In this document: piece after piece, positions 9,690 to 18,822 of the stretch
Numbering within the stretch: position 1 is the first letter of the stretch
How the letters are laid out: the number at the start of each line of letters is the position of its first letter
From: Bacteroidales bacterium
GTDB lineage: Bacteria; Bacteroidota; Bacteroidia; Bacteroidales; UBA932
DNA length: 64,000 nucleotides
Reading direction: 5' to 3'
Assembly: GCA_017544005.1 (NCBI GenBank)
Contig: JAFYEZ010000005.1
Span: 1-64,000, forward strand
Position numbers and translations under genes: made by a program
The notes under the pieces: model-generated
Database searches by the model: none
What the model was told of the DNA's origin: nothing
What the model saw: the letters and a program-made list of their open reading frames with translations, nothing else

Positions 9690-10163
9690 TTACATTTTTA
9701 CAATATCCAGGACGAGCGCGTCGAAACAGAGGGCGGACATGGCGGGTACCACCCCGACGGCTTCGTCATAATAGCCATACTTGGCGGAAAAGATGATCAG
9801 GGCGCTCTCCCCTTTCCGGACGCCGGTCAGGCCGCGGTCCAGGCCGGGAAGAAGCTTTCCCTTGCCGACCACGGTACGCACCTGCTCCGAGAGGTACTGG
9901 GTGGCGGGAGCACTCGTGAAGACGTAGCCGGTAAGCTGGACCTCCACGGTATCGCCGGCAGCGGCTTCCGCACCGGAGCCCTCCGTGAGAATCACGCGGT
10001 TGGCCCCGTCATTGCGGGCCACCGTGTTGTCGGGATAGGTGCCCGTGATGTATTTGTCGATGGCCGCCTCCTGGTTGACCAGTTCCAGGGCCTTCTCGCT
10101 CTCGCAGGAGAGCGCGACCGGCAGCGTGAGCGCAGCGCAGAGGAGGAAACGGAAAGCTTTCAT
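9690..10163 (-). CDS. FKBP-type peptidyl-prolyl isomerase lipoprotein
   Basis: The 157-residue lipoprotein has lipobox VALSC and a single FKBP domain at about residues 60-157: GDTVEVQLTGYVF, LLPGLDRGLTGVRKGESALIIF and AKYGYY match the FKBP core, with the usual xPGL.RGL.GM-type helix (here GLTGV). Periplasmic proline isomerisation is likely. Its ATG overlaps the stop of the DHH phosphoesterase by 4 nt (10160-10163) and the larger FKBP gene starts 8 nt downstream, so all are on one transcript. Confidence 0.83.
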   Translation of the reverse strand: MKAFRFLLCAALTLPVALSCESEKALELVNQEAAIDKYITGTYPDNTVARNDGANRVILTEGSGAEAAAGDTVEVQLTGYVFTSAPATQYLSEQVRTVVGKGKLLPGLDRGLTGVRKGESALIIFSAKYGYYDEAVGVVPAMSALCFDALVLDIVKM

Positions 10164-11185
10164 CGGCCAAAATGCTTCTGCAGGGAATCCAAGAAATATG
10201 CCGCAACTTCATCGACCGGGATGTAAAGGCGTCCGCCGGCCGCATTGATGTGGCCGCCGCCGTTAAAAAAGCCGCGTGCGAGCGCGTTCACGTCGGTTCC
10301 GATTTTGGACCGGAGCGAAACGCGGATGTAGCCTTCCGGGGTCTCGGTGAAAAGGGCCGAAAGGCGTACCTCGCCGATACTCAGCGGCAGGTTGACAAAG
10401 CCTTCGGAATCCCCGGGAACATAGTTGTACGCTTGCTTTTCAGCCTCGGTGAGAATCATATAGGCGGCGCCGTACTGCGGCACCAACTGCATCTTGTCCT
10501 TGAGCAGGTAGCCCATCAGGCGCATCCGCTGCTCAGAGAAAACGTTGAACACGCGCTGCTGCAGCGCCGTCTTGTCCACACCGGCCGCAATCAGGGCGGA
10601 AGCCATCGCAAAGGTGGTCGGGAAGACCGAGTTGGAGAAGTTATTGGTATCGGTCATCATGCCCACGTACAAGGCGTCCAGGCAACGCTGGGGAAGGCGC
10701 GCGGGGTCCCCCGCCACATCGGGCATCTGCATCAGGATCCAGAAAAGCAGTTCACAGGCCGAGGAGACCTCCCGCGAGGCGATCACCTCCGCAAAGGGTT
10801 CCTTTTCCTGTGAAGCGTGATGGTCAACCAGGACCTTGACGGCACGGCTTTCTCGAAGCGGCTGTTCAAGCCCTTCCGTGCGGGAAAGACCGCTGAAATC
10901 CAGACAGAAAACCGTATCGGCCGCCGCAATGGCCGCGAGCGCCGCATCGGGATTCTCTTCGTGGATCAGAATTGGATGCGCCTCGGGTGCCACGAAAGTC
11001 AGGTTGCAGGGCATCGCGCCCGGCAGAAGCAGCTTGACATCCACGCCCCGCCCCGCCAGGTAGAGGCCGCACGCCACAATGGACCCGACGGCGTCGCCGT
11101 CCGGGCTGTGGTGGCTCACCACGACCGCTTTCTTTGCAGCCGAAATGATCCTGTTCAGGGTAGAAACGTCGATATCGGGGCCCAT
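10160..11185 (-). CDS. nrnA: DHH-family phosphoesterase, NrnA-like (oligoribonuclease/pAp phosphatase)
   Basis: Predicted nano-RNase/3',5'-bisphosphate phosphatase that degrades very short RNAs and pAp. The DHH domain has HHSPDGDAVGS with metal-binding aspartates and LVDHHAS about 100 residues on. The C-terminal DHHA1 domain ends with GGGHINAAGG. I start at the ATG at 11185 (MGPDIDVSTLN, 341 residues). The reading frame extends to a TTG at 11206, but that TTG lies inside the -7 box and so cannot be the start. This is the first gene of the phosphoesterase-FKBP-FKBP-mazG-tcdA operon. Confidence 0.87.
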   Translation of the reverse strand: MGPDIDVSTLNRIISAAKKAVVVSHHSPDGDAVGSIVACGLYLAGRGVDVKLLLPGAMPCNLTFVAPEAHPILIHEENPDAALAAIAAADTVFCLDFSGLSRTEGLEQPLRESRAVKVLVDHHASQEKEPFAEVIASREVSSACELLFWILMQMPDVAGDPARLPQRCLDALYVGMMTDTNNFSNSVFPTTFAMASALIAAGVDKTALQQRVFNVFSEQRMRLMGYLLKDKMQLVPQYGAAYMILTEAEKQAYNYVPGDSEGFVNLPLSIGEVRLSALFTETPEGYIRVSLRSKIGTDVNALARGFFNGGGHINAAGGRLYIPVDEVAAYFLDSLQKHFGR

Positions 11186-11203
11186 AACGATCTTTTGAGA
11201 TTG

Positions 11204-11211
11204 CAAACTTA
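11204..11211 (-). promoter_or_regulatory. Bacteroidota -7 box of the nrnA-tcdA operon
   Basis: TAAGTTTG (TAnnTTTG) lies 18 nt before the nrnA ATG. Confidence 0.55.
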
Positions 11212-11220
11212 AAAAATATA

Positions 11221-11251
11221 TTGCAAGAGCTAAATATTTATTTTACTTTTG
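11221..11251 (+). promoter_or_regulatory. Promoter of the 11.3-18.8 kb operon (-33 TTG and -7 TACTTTTG)
   Basis: TTG at 11221-11223 is followed after 20 nt by TACTTTTG at 11244-11251. Both boxes and the spacing fit the Bacteroides -33/-7 consensus. The leader to the ATG at 11288 would be about 30 nt. Confidence 0.65.
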
Positions 11252-11287
11252 TAGGTCAAAACAGAAACGAAAAACAAACAAAACAAT

Positions 11288-12004
11288 ATGAAAAAACTGC
11301 TCACTTACTGCATTTTGCCTTTGTGCATCCTCGTGTTCGCGTTCCTGCTCATCAACAGCATCAACAAACCGGTGAAGTTCAACAAGGAAAAGGAAGCCCG
11401 CGAAAAGGTTGCCATCGAGCGCCTGAAGGACATCCGCACCCTGCAGACCACCTACAAGTCCGCATTCAACAAATACGCGCCCTGCATGGATACGCTGATC
11501 GACTTTTACAACAACGGCAAAATCAACATCGTCAAGCAGATCGGTTCTACCGACGACTCCGTGGCTGTGGCCCACACCAACGTCATCAAACGCAAATATG
11601 GCAAGAAGGCCACCGAAGAGTTCCTGTACGATCTCTACCTGAAGGGTGACAACAACCTGATCATCAAGATTCCGGTTCCCATCGCAGTCAAGGATACCCT
11701 CTTCCACGACCGTCCGAACTTCAAGGTGGAAGATATCCGCTACATCCCGTTCGCAGAAGGTGACACCATCATCATGGCCACCACCGTCAAGACGGTTTCC
11801 GGCGTGGAGGTTCCCCTCTTCGAGGCCAAGATTCCCTACGGCCAGCGTCCCGCTCCGGGCCAGCCGTTCCGCGGCCTGCTCGCCGGCATGAACGAGCAGC
11901 TCATCATCAACCTCAATGCCGAGCGTGAAGAGACCAACCGCTATCCGGGTCTGATGGTCGGCAGCATCGATTCGCCGAACAACAACGCCGGCAACTGGGA
12001 GTAG
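11288..12004 (+). CDS. Conserved-looking membrane-anchored protein of unknown function
   Basis: The 238-residue product has one N-terminal membrane segment (residues 5-22, LTYCILPLCILVFAFLLI) followed by Lys/Glu-rich sequence and a soluble domain facing the periplasm. A helical region at about 35-100 (EKEAREKVAIERLKDIR...) leads into a beta-rich part with VPIAVKDTLF and a Pro-rich turn (YGQRPAPGQPF). I do not recognise the family. The short 3' junction (the stop shares one base with the next GTG) ties it to the DUF3822-like gene and rsmD. It may be a Bacteroidota-specific envelope protein; no function is claimed. Confidence 0.7.
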   Translation: MKKLLTYCILPLCILVFAFLLINSINKPVKFNKEKEAREKVAIERLKDIRTLQTTYKSAFNKYAPCMDTLIDFYNNGKINIVKQIGSTDDSVAVAHTNVIKRKYGKKATEEFLYDLYLKGDNNLIIKIPVPIAVKDTLFHDRPNFKVEDIRYIPFAEGDTIIMATTVKTVSGVEVPLFEAKIPYGQRPAPGQPFRGLLAGMNEQLIINLNAEREETNRYPGLMVGSIDSPNNNAGNWE

Positions 12005-12459
12005 TGAAAAAGTTCACGCTGGTACCGCTCTCCTTCTTCGACAGGGAGAAAACATACCAGATCCTTTCGGACGCGGTACGGCTCGAAGCAACCGACAAGG
12101 TCTATTACAAAGAACTGCCTGAACAAGAGGCAGTTCTTGTTTATGCCGCTACCTCTGAGAGCGACCTTCCGCCCGTTGCCGGACTGCTGGAGGCCCTCGG
12201 CCGCATCGCCGACCACAACAAAGTGGTGGCTGCGGTGGAAGGGGGCGCCGTCCATATCGTCCTCGCCGAGGGCGACCGGCTGCTGCTGGCGAACGCCTAT
12301 CCCGCTCCGGATGCCGTGACCGCCGAGTACTTCCTCTTCGCCACCCTGAAACAGTTCCAACTCAATCCGGCCGTCACCACCGTCTATTTCCTGGGAGAGG
12401 CACCCTACGAGTTGCTGAACGATCTGTTCCGCTATTTCAAAGGAGTGGAACGGCTATGA
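12004..12459 (+). CDS. DUF3822-like protein
   Basis: The 151-residue protein of the Bacteroidota DUF3822 type is shorter than the roughly 260 residues I recall for that family. It is recognised mainly by position (directly before rsmD) and by the C-terminal pattern FLFATLKQFQLNP...VYFLGEAPYELLNDLFRYFKGVERL, read in pieces. It starts with GTG at 12004, sharing a base with the preceding TAG stop, and its end overlaps the rsmD ATG by 4 nt. No catalytic motif is visible. The function is unknown, and the short length may mean that the N-terminal half of the usual fold has been lost. Confidence 0.6.
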   Translation: MKKFTLVPLSFFDREKTYQILSDAVRLEATDKVYYKELPEQEAVLVYAATSESDLPPVAGLLEALGRIADHNKVVAAVEGGAVHIVLAEGDRLLLANAYPAPDAVTAEYFLFATLKQFQLNPAVTTVYFLGEAPYELLNDLFRYFKGVERL

Positions 12460-12995
12460 GAATCATCGGCGGCGCGCTCAAGGGACGCTCATTCAATCCA
12501 CCCGTCGGATACAAGGCGCGACCGACCACCGATTTCGCCAAAGAGGGGCTGTTCAACACCCTTTCCGGCGCCTGGGATTTCGAGGAGATGGCGGTGCTCG
12601 ATCTCTTCGGCGGAACAGGCAGCATTTCCTTCGAATTCGCCTCGCGAGGATGTCCGGATATCGTCACGGTGGAGATGAACCCCGCCAACGCCGCCTTCAT
12701 CAAGAAAACTGCTACGGCCCTTTCGCTGCAGTCCGCCATCCAGGTGGTCCACCACAATGTCTTCGACTTTCTGGGCATCTGTACCAAACAGTTCGACCTG
12801 GTTTTCGCCGATCCTCCCTACGCCCTCGAAGGGCTGGATACCCTGCCGGAAAAGATCCTTTCCGCCGGCATCCTCAAAGCGGACGGCCGGCTGATTCTGG
12901 AACACCCTGCGGCCTACTCCTTTGAAGGAAAGCCGGGCTTCCTGCGGGAGAAACGCTACGGAAACGTACACTTCTCCTGGTTTGAGGCGCAATAA
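12456..12995 (+). CDS. rsmD: 16S rRNA (guanine966-N2)-methyltransferase
   Basis: Methylates G966 of 16S rRNA with S-adenosylmethionine. The 179-residue protein has the RsmD N-terminus MRIIGGALKGR, the conserved RPTTDFAKEGLFN, the SAM motif LDLFGGTGSISFE (residues 48-60) and the catalytic DPPY at 119-122. It overlaps the preceding gene by 4 nt. serS follows after 43 nt with a weak -7-like TATTTTCG at 13010. Confidence 0.92.
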   Translation: MRIIGGALKGRSFNPPVGYKARPTTDFAKEGLFNTLSGAWDFEEMAVLDLFGGTGSISFEFASRGCPDIVTVEMNPANAAFIKKTATALSLQSAIQVVHHNVFDFLGICTKQFDLVFADPPYALEGLDTLPEKILSAGILKADGRLILEHPAAYSFEGKPGFLREKRYGNVHFSWFEAQ

Positions 12996-13038
12996 CCAAT
13001 TATTATTTGTATTTTCGCTTGCTTAATAGAGATATCCC

Positions 13039-14313
13039 ATGTTAACACTCAAAATCCTCAGAGAGCAGCCTGAATTCGTGATCGAACGGCTGGCCGTCAA
13101 ACACTTCGACGCAAGAGAGATCGTTTACCATATCATTGAAATCGACAAGACCCGCCGTTCCCTGCAGGGCGAGCTGGATGCCTGCCTCAGCGAGCAGAAG
13201 GCCAAGGCCGCCGAGATCGGCAGCCTGATGAAGGCCGGCAAACGGGACGAGGCGGAAACCGCCAAAGCAGCCGTCGCTGCCCTCAAGGAGCGTTCCCGTT
13301 CGCTTGAAGAGCAGATGGCCGAAAGCCAGAAGAAGCAGGATGAACTGGTGGTGCTGCTTCCGAACCTGCCCTGCGCCGACGTTCCCGAAGGCCGCACGGC
13401 AGAGGACAACGTCGTCGTCAAGATGGGCGGCACGATTCCCGAACTCGGCGAGAAGGCCCTGCCCCACTGGGAGATTGTCAAGAACCTGGATATCATTGAC
13501 TTCGACCTGGGCGTCAAGCTTACCGGCGCCGGTTTCCCCGTCTATAAGGGCCAGGGTGCGCGCATCCAGCGGGCGCTGATCAGCTACTTCCTGCAGCGCA
13601 ACACCGATGCCGGCTACCTGGAATACCAGCCGCCGTACATGGTCAACGAGGCTTCCGGATTCGGCACGGGCCAGCTCCCCGACAAGGAGGGGCAGATGTA
13701 CCACGCGCCGCTCGACGGATTCTATATGGTGCCGACGGCCGAAGTGCCCGTCACCAACATCTACCGCGACGTGATCCTGCAGCAGAGCGACTTCCCCATC
13801 AAAATGACCGCCTACACACCCTGCTGGCGCCGGGAAGCCGGCAGCTACGGCAAGGATGTCCGCGGCCTGAACCGCCTGCACCAGTTCGACAAGGTGGAGA
13901 TTGTCCGTATTGAAGAACCGCAGAACTCCTACAAGGCCCTCGAGGAAATGATTGCCCACGTGGAATCCATCGTCAACGCACTCGGACTGCCCTACCGTAT
14001 CCTGCGCCTCTGCGGCGGCGACATGAGCTTCACCTCCGCCATCACCTACGACTTCGAAGTCTTCTCGGCCGCCCAGAAACGCTGGCTCGAGGTGAGTTCC
14101 GTATCGAACTTCGAATCCTACCAGGCCAACCGCCTGCACCTGCGCTACAAAGACGAAAACGGCAAGATGCAGCTGGCCCACACCCTCAACGGCAGCTCGC
14201 TCGCGCTTCCGCGCATCCTGGCCGCCATCATCGAGAATTACCAGACCCCGGAAGGCAAGATCGTCGTTCCGGAGGTGCTGCGTCCCTACACCGGATTCGA
14301 CCTCATCGGCTAG
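13039..14313 (+). CDS. serS: Seryl-tRNA synthetase
   Basis: Class II aminoacyl-tRNA synthetase charging tRNA-Ser. The 424-residue protein has an N-terminal antiparallel coiled-coil arm (about 30-110, rich in Lys/Glu/Ala) that grips the long variable arm of tRNA-Ser. It also has class II motif 2 (CWRREAGSYGKD) and motif 3 (LNGSSLALPRILAAIIEN). The tRNA-Ser(UGA) gene in this window is one of its substrates. ruvC starts at the next base after the stop. Confidence 0.96.
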   Translation: MLTLKILREQPEFVIERLAVKHFDAREIVYHIIEIDKTRRSLQGELDACLSEQKAKAAEIGSLMKAGKRDEAETAKAAVAALKERSRSLEEQMAESQKKQDELVVLLPNLPCADVPEGRTAEDNVVVKMGGTIPELGEKALPHWEIVKNLDIIDFDLGVKLTGAGFPVYKGQGARIQRALISYFLQRNTDAGYLEYQPPYMVNEASGFGTGQLPDKEGQMYHAPLDGFYMVPTAEVPVTNIYRDVILQQSDFPIKMTAYTPCWRREAGSYGKDVRGLNRLHQFDKVEIVRIEEPQNSYKALEEMIAHVESIVNALGLPYRILRLCGGDMSFTSAITYDFEVFSAAQKRWLEVSSVSNFESYQANRLHLRYKDENGKMQLAHTLNGSSLALPRILAAIIENYQTPEGKIVVPEVLRPYTGFDLIG

Positions 14314-14892
14314 ATGGACTCGCAGCGGCCGCAACGGATTATCCTGGGAATCGACCCCGGTACCAACATTCTTGGTTACGGGGTCGTTCTCGTGGACCGC
14401 AAGCAGGCCCACTACGTAGACATGGGGGTGCTGGATCTGCGCAAGGAGAAGAATCACTTCACCAAGCTCGCCCGCATCTTCAACGAGGTCGGGGCGCTGA
14501 TCGAGCGTTACAGTCCGGACGACCTGGCTATCGAGGCCCCCTTCTTCGGAAAAAACGTGCAGGCGATGCTCAAGCTGGGCCGCGCCCAGGGAGCCGCCAT
14601 CGCTGCCGCCCTGCACCGACAGATCCCAGTTTTCGAGTATGAACCGCGCAAGGCCAAGATGGCCGTGACGGGCAACGGTGCCGCCTCCAAGGAGCAGGTG
14701 CAGACCGTGCTCGGCAAAACGCTACACATTGAAATGGACAACCGCTGGCTGGATGCCTCCGATGCCCTGGCTATCGCCATGTGCCACTTCTACCAACTCT
14801 CCAATCCCCTCTCGGACCGCTCCGCTTCCACTTCGTGGAAAGCCTTCGTGGACGCCCATCCCGACCGGATTGCCAAACCGGCAAAAAAGTAG
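14314..14892 (+). CDS. ruvC: Crossover junction endodeoxyribonuclease RuvC
   Basis: Resolves Holliday junctions together with RuvAB. The 192-residue protein has the RNase H-like core: first catalytic Asp14 in LGIDPGTNILGYGVV, a Glu in LAIEAPFFGKN and the C-terminal DASDALAIAMCH. It begins immediately after the serS stop with no spacer, so translation is probably coupled. The C-terminal tail is slightly longer than in E. coli. Confidence 0.94.
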   Translation: MDSQRPQRIILGIDPGTNILGYGVVLVDRKQAHYVDMGVLDLRKEKNHFTKLARIFNEVGALIERYSPDDLAIEAPFFGKNVQAMLKLGRAQGAAIAAALHRQIPVFEYEPRKAKMAVTGNGAASKEQVQTVLGKTLHIEMDNRWLDASDALAIAMCHFYQLSNPLSDRSASTSWKAFVDAHPDRIAKPAKK

Positions 14893-14966
14893 TCCGGTCC
14901 ATTTAACTTTCGGCACGTTTCTCCGTCTAAACTGAATCGTATCAACGCACAATAGAATCTATAGAT

Positions 14967-17864
14967 ATGTCTTTCCGACTCCCACGCCGCCTGGCACTCC
15001 TCTTCATTTCCCTGCTGGGCACCTATACGCTGAGCGCGCAGTCCTATTCCCTTAAAATCCAGTTTACCGACGCCTCCACCGAGGAGAAGGTGGCCGGCGT
15101 GGCCGTTGCCATCTCGAAGGCAGGCAGTGAAACGGTGGAGAAGTTCTCCCAGACCGATGAAAACGGCCAGGCGACCCTGACGGGAATTGCGGCCGGCAAA
15201 TACACCCTCAAGGGCATCCTGCTGGGCTATGAGACCTTCGAAGAAGCCATCGAGGTCAAGAAGAACACCGACCTGGGCGTCCGCAAACTGATTCCGGAAG
15301 TGAACCAGCTCGCCGGCGCCGTGGTTTCCGATATCGGCAACCCCATTACGGTCAAGAAAGACACCATCGAGCACAACGTGGCCATCATGAAGACCTCTGA
15401 CAGCGACGTGCTGGAAGACCTCCTCAAGCGTCTGCCGGGTATCGAAGTGGGCTCCGACGGCTCCATCACCTCCAACGGCAAGACCATCTCCAAGGTCTAT
15501 ATCGACGGCAAGACCTTCTTCCTGGACGACCCGAAACTCGCCACCAAGAACCTGCCGGCCAAGATCGTCAACAAGGTCCGCGTGGTGAACAAGAAGTCCG
15601 AGCAGGCTGAATTCACCGGCATCGACGACGGCGACGAGGAGACGGTGCTCGATCTGAGCATCAAGAAGGGCATGATGAACGGCTGGATGGGCAACCTCAC
15701 GGGCGGTATCGGATCCGACCTGAGGGGCAAGGACGCCGACGGCAACCCGATTGACAACGACCTCCGCTTCCAGGGCGGCGGTATGCTGGCCAAGTTCACG
15801 GAGAACGACCAGATTGTCGTGCTGGGAAACGCCAACAATACCAACAACCGCGGATTCAACGACATCACGGGCGACGCGATGGGCGGCATGCGCGGCGGCG
15901 GCATGCGGGGCGGCAACAACGGCATCTCCACCTCCTATATGCTGGGCCTCAACGGCACCAAGAGTTTCCAGGACAAGTCCGAACTCAACGGCAACTACCT
16001 CTTCAACGCCAACCTGCGCGCCGTGGAGGAGATGACCGACCGGACCGTCTTCAAGGAGGACGGCTCCTCCCTCAACAGCGTCAACAAATCGCAGAACCTG
16101 ACCAACACCTACGGCCACCGTGCCGGCGCCCGCATCGACTGGAAGATCTCCAAGCAGACCTCCATCCTCTTCACCCCGTGGTTCAACTACGGCTGGGGCG
16201 ACTTCTCCGAGGTGACCGAATATGCCACCACCTCCTACGACGGAACGTCGACGCCCGCCAAGGTCAACGACGGTAACTCCGTCTCCACCGGCAACAACCG
16301 GAACATGGCCACCGGCGGCCGGCTCCTCTGGCGGCAGCGGATCGGCAGCACCGCGGGACGTACCTTCTCCGTGATGACCAATTACAACATCTCGAACAGC
16401 ACGCTGGACGGATACAACCTCTCGCAGACCAACACCTATACGGGTGGCGCCCTCTCCGGTTCGAAGGACGTGGACCAGTACTACGACCAGTCATCGCGTT
16501 CGGCCAACATCGGCAGCCGGCTCACCTATACCGAACCCCTCGGAGGCAACTTCTTCGCGGAGGCGAATTACCGGATCAACTACACCTGGAACCGCGCCGT
16601 CAAGAATACCTACACACCGGATGCCAATGACGACTACACCGTCTTCGACGACGATTACTCCAGCGCCGTGACCAACGTCGCCCTCAACCAACGGGTGGGC
16701 CTCAGCCTCAAGAAACAGGAGAACAAGTACAATATCACCGTCGGCGGCGAGTTCATCCCTTCGCGCACCGTCAGCAACACCACCATCGGCCACACCGATC
16801 TGACTCCGTTCGACCGGACCGTTTACAACTGGGCCCCGAACGCGCGGATCGACCTGAACTTCTCCGACAACCACACGCTGCGCATCAACTACCGCGGCCG
16901 CACGCAGCAGCCCAGCGTCTCGCAGCTGCAGCCGGTGCCCGACAACTCCAATCCACAGTATGTCCGTCTGGGCAACCCGAACCTCACCCCGTCGTTCTCG
17001 CACAACCTCAATACGGACTACCACCTGACAAATATGGAGACTTTCGCCTCGCTGAACTCCTTCTTCAACCTGACCTACACCACCAACAACATCGTCAGCG
17101 CGGCTTATTACGGTCCGGACGGCGTGCAGTACACCATCCCGATGAACAACGACAAGGGGCTCCTCAACGGCCGCCTCTTCATGATGGTCAACTCCCCCAT
17201 CGCCAAGAGCAAATTCTCCATCATGTCCTTCACGATGGCCAACGGCACGCGGGGCGTGAACCTCGTAGGCAAGGACGCTATCGATCCGACCCTCCCCGAC
17301 TCCTATCAGAACCGCGCCAACTACACCGAGAACCGATACACCTCCGCATCGCTCTCCGAGCGGCTGCGGCTGGTCTATCGTGACGATATTCTCGAGGCCT
17401 CCCTCGGCGGAAGCACCCGCTGGTCGCAGTCCTGGTACAGCATCACCACGCAGAACGTGGCGGCGGCCTGGACCAGCGACATCGAGGGTCGCGTGATTGC
17501 CAACGTTCCCAATATCATCAATTTCCAGACGGATCTGCGCTATACCTTCTACAACGGCTACTCCGCCCAGTTCAACGAACCGATGACGGTCTGGAACGCC
17601 GAGATCAGCAAGCAGATCCTGAAGAACCAGGCGACGATTGCCGTCCGCATGTACGACATCCTGGGCCAGTCCCGCAACGTGATGCGCACGATGGCCGACA
17701 ACTACGTGCTGGATACGATGAACAACACCCTCGGACGCTACTTTGTGGTCTCCTTCACCTGGCGATTCGGCAAGTTCGGCGAGGGCGGCAGCCCGATGCA
17801 GCGGATGATGGGCGGCCCCGGCCGCGGCCCCGGCGGTCCCGGTCGTGGCGGCTACCGGCGTTAA
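14967..17864 (+). CDS. Large outer-membrane beta-barrel protein (TonB-receptor-like, CarboxypepD_reg N-domain)
   Basis: The 965-residue exported protein has a signal peptide to about residue 25 (LSAQ). It continues with a carboxypeptidase-regulatory-like Ig domain (about 28-110, SLKIQFTDASTEEKVAGV) and a plug-like region (ISKVYIDGKTFFLDDPK, DVLEDLLKRLPGIEV). The rest is a long outer-membrane barrel of the OMP_b-brl_3 kind, full of alternating aromatic/polar strands and ending in the strand YFVVSFTWRFGKF. Two unusual Gly/Arg/Met-rich stretches are present: an internal loop (GGMRGGGMRGGNNG) and a C-terminal tail after the last strand (MQRMMGGPGRGPGGPGRGG). The ligand is unknown. A weak -7-like TAACTTTC lies at 14904-14911. 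Confidence 0.83.
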   Translation: MSFRLPRRLALLFISLLGTYTLSAQSYSLKIQFTDASTEEKVAGVAVAISKAGSETVEKFSQTDENGQATLTGIAAGKYTLKGILLGYETFEEAIEVKKNTDLGVRKLIPEVNQLAGAVVSDIGNPITVKKDTIEHNVAIMKTSDSDVLEDLLKRLPGIEVGSDGSITSNGKTISKVYIDGKTFFLDDPKLATKNLPAKIVNKVRVVNKKSEQAEFTGIDDGDEETVLDLSIKKGMMNGWMGNLTGGIGSDLRGKDADGNPIDNDLRFQGGGMLAKFTENDQIVVLGNANNTNNRGFNDITGDAMGGMRGGGMRGGNNGISTSYMLGLNGTKSFQDKSELNGNYLFNANLRAVEEMTDRTVFKEDGSSLNSVNKSQNLTNTYGHRAGARIDWKISKQTSILFTPWFNYGWGDFSEVTEYATTSYDGTSTPAKVNDGNSVSTGNNRNMATGGRLLWRQRIGSTAGRTFSVMTNYNISNSTLDGYNLSQTNTYTGGALSGSKDVDQYYDQSSRSANIGSRLTYTEPLGGNFFAEANYRINYTWNRAVKNTYTPDANDDYTVFDDDYSSAVTNVALNQRVGLSLKKQENKYNITVGGEFIPSRTVSNTTIGHTDLTPFDRTVYNWAPNARIDLNFSDNHTLRINYRGRTQQPSVSQLQPVPDNSNPQYVRLGNPNLTPSFSHNLNTDYHLTNMETFASLNSFFNLTYTTNNIVSAAYYGPDGVQYTIPMNNDKGLLNGRLFMMVNSPIAKSKFSIMSFTMANGTRGVNLVGKDAIDPTLPDSYQNRANYTENRYTSASLSERLRLVYRDDILEASLGGSTRWSQSWYSITTQNVAAAWTSDIEGRVIANVPNIINFQTDLRYTFYNGYSAQFNEPMTVWNAEISKQILKNQATIAVRMYDILGQSRNVMRTMADNYVLDTMNNTLGRYFVVSFTWRFGKFGEGGSPMQRMMGGPGRGPGGPGRGGYRR

Positions 17865-17877
17865 TTCTTTAGTCTAA

Positions 17878-18822
17878 ATGCAATACCTGGGTGAATTTCT
17901 CTCCCTGACCGTTGCCGTCTCCTGGACGGCGACGGCGCTTTTTGCCGACTCGGCCAGCCACCGGATCGGCGCCCTGCCGCTGAACCTGATCCGCATGGCG
18001 CTCTCGCTGGTGCTGCTCGGCGGATTTCTCTGGGTAGTGTGCGGCGCTCCCCTCCCGGTTCACGCCGACGGGAAGGCCTGGCTCTGGCTGCTCCTCTCGG
18101 GCCTGGTAGGCTATGTATTCGGAGACTACTGCCTCTTCAATTCCTATATCGTCTTCGGCAGCCGGTTCGGCCAGCTCTTCATGACGCTGGCGCCACCCGT
18201 GGCCGGCATCTCCGGCTGGATCCTGCTGGGCGAGCGAATGTCCGGCTGGGCGTGGCTGGCGATGGCCGTCACCCTGACCGGTATCGGAATCACCATCCTG
18301 GCACGCAGCGGAGAGAGCCACCGGCTGACGCTGAAACTGCCCCTGAAGGGGGTCCTCTTCGGTATCGGCGCCGGCATCGGCCAGGGACTCGGCCTGGTGC
18401 TGAGCAAGATCGGTCTGACGCACTATGAGGCCGCGCTGGCCGCCTCCGGAGAAACGCTCGAAAATGCCGCCTGGGCGATGCCCTTCGCCGGCACTTTCAT
18501 CCGGGCCATCGCAGGTCTGGCGGGATTTGCCCTGATTCTGGCCCTGCGCAAAGAGATGCCGCAGGTGGGCCGCGCCCTGCACGACCGGAAAGGCATGACG
18601 ATGGCGGGGCTGACCACCTTCTTCGGCCCCTTCCTCGGGGTCTCCCTCTCGCTGATGGCCGTCCGCTATGCGGAAGCGGGCATCGCCTCCACCCTGATGG
18701 CCCTGACCCCGGTCCTGATTATCCTCCCCTATGCCCTGATCCACCACCAGAGAGTCTCCCTCAAGGAGATCCTCGGCACCCTGGTCACCGTCGCCGGCGT
18801 CGCGTTGTTTTTCCTGCTATAA
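17878..18822 (+). CDS. EamA/DMT-superfamily transporter
   Basis: The 314-residue integral membrane protein has about ten hydrophobic helices in two similar halves, as in EamA (drug/metabolite transporter) proteins. Examples are LIRMALSLVLLGGFLWVV in the first half and GIASTLMALTPVLIILPYAL in the second, where a conserved Pro sits in the last-but-one helix. The substrate cannot be told from sequence. It starts 13 nt after the barrel gene and its last codons overlap the convergent rluD stop. Confidence 0.85.
   Translation: MQYLGEFLSLTVAVSWTATALFADSASHRIGALPLNLIRMALSLVLLGGFLWVVCGAPLPVHADGKAWLWLLLSGLVGYVFGDYCLFNSYIVFGSRFGQLFMTLAPPVAGISGWILLGERMSGWAWLAMAVTLTGIGITILARSGESHRLTLKLPLKGVLFGIGAGIGQGLGLVLSKIGLTHYEAALAASGETLENAAWAMPFAGTFIRAIAGLAGFALILALRKEMPQVGRALHDRKGMTMAGLTTFFGPFLGVSLSLMAVRYAEAGIASTLMALTPVLIILPYALIHHQRVSLKEILGTLVTVAGVALFFLL

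Noticed and set aside
12450..14892. Possible ruvABC cluster around ruvC
   Set aside because: Only ruvC is present; neighbours are serS and a barrel gene.
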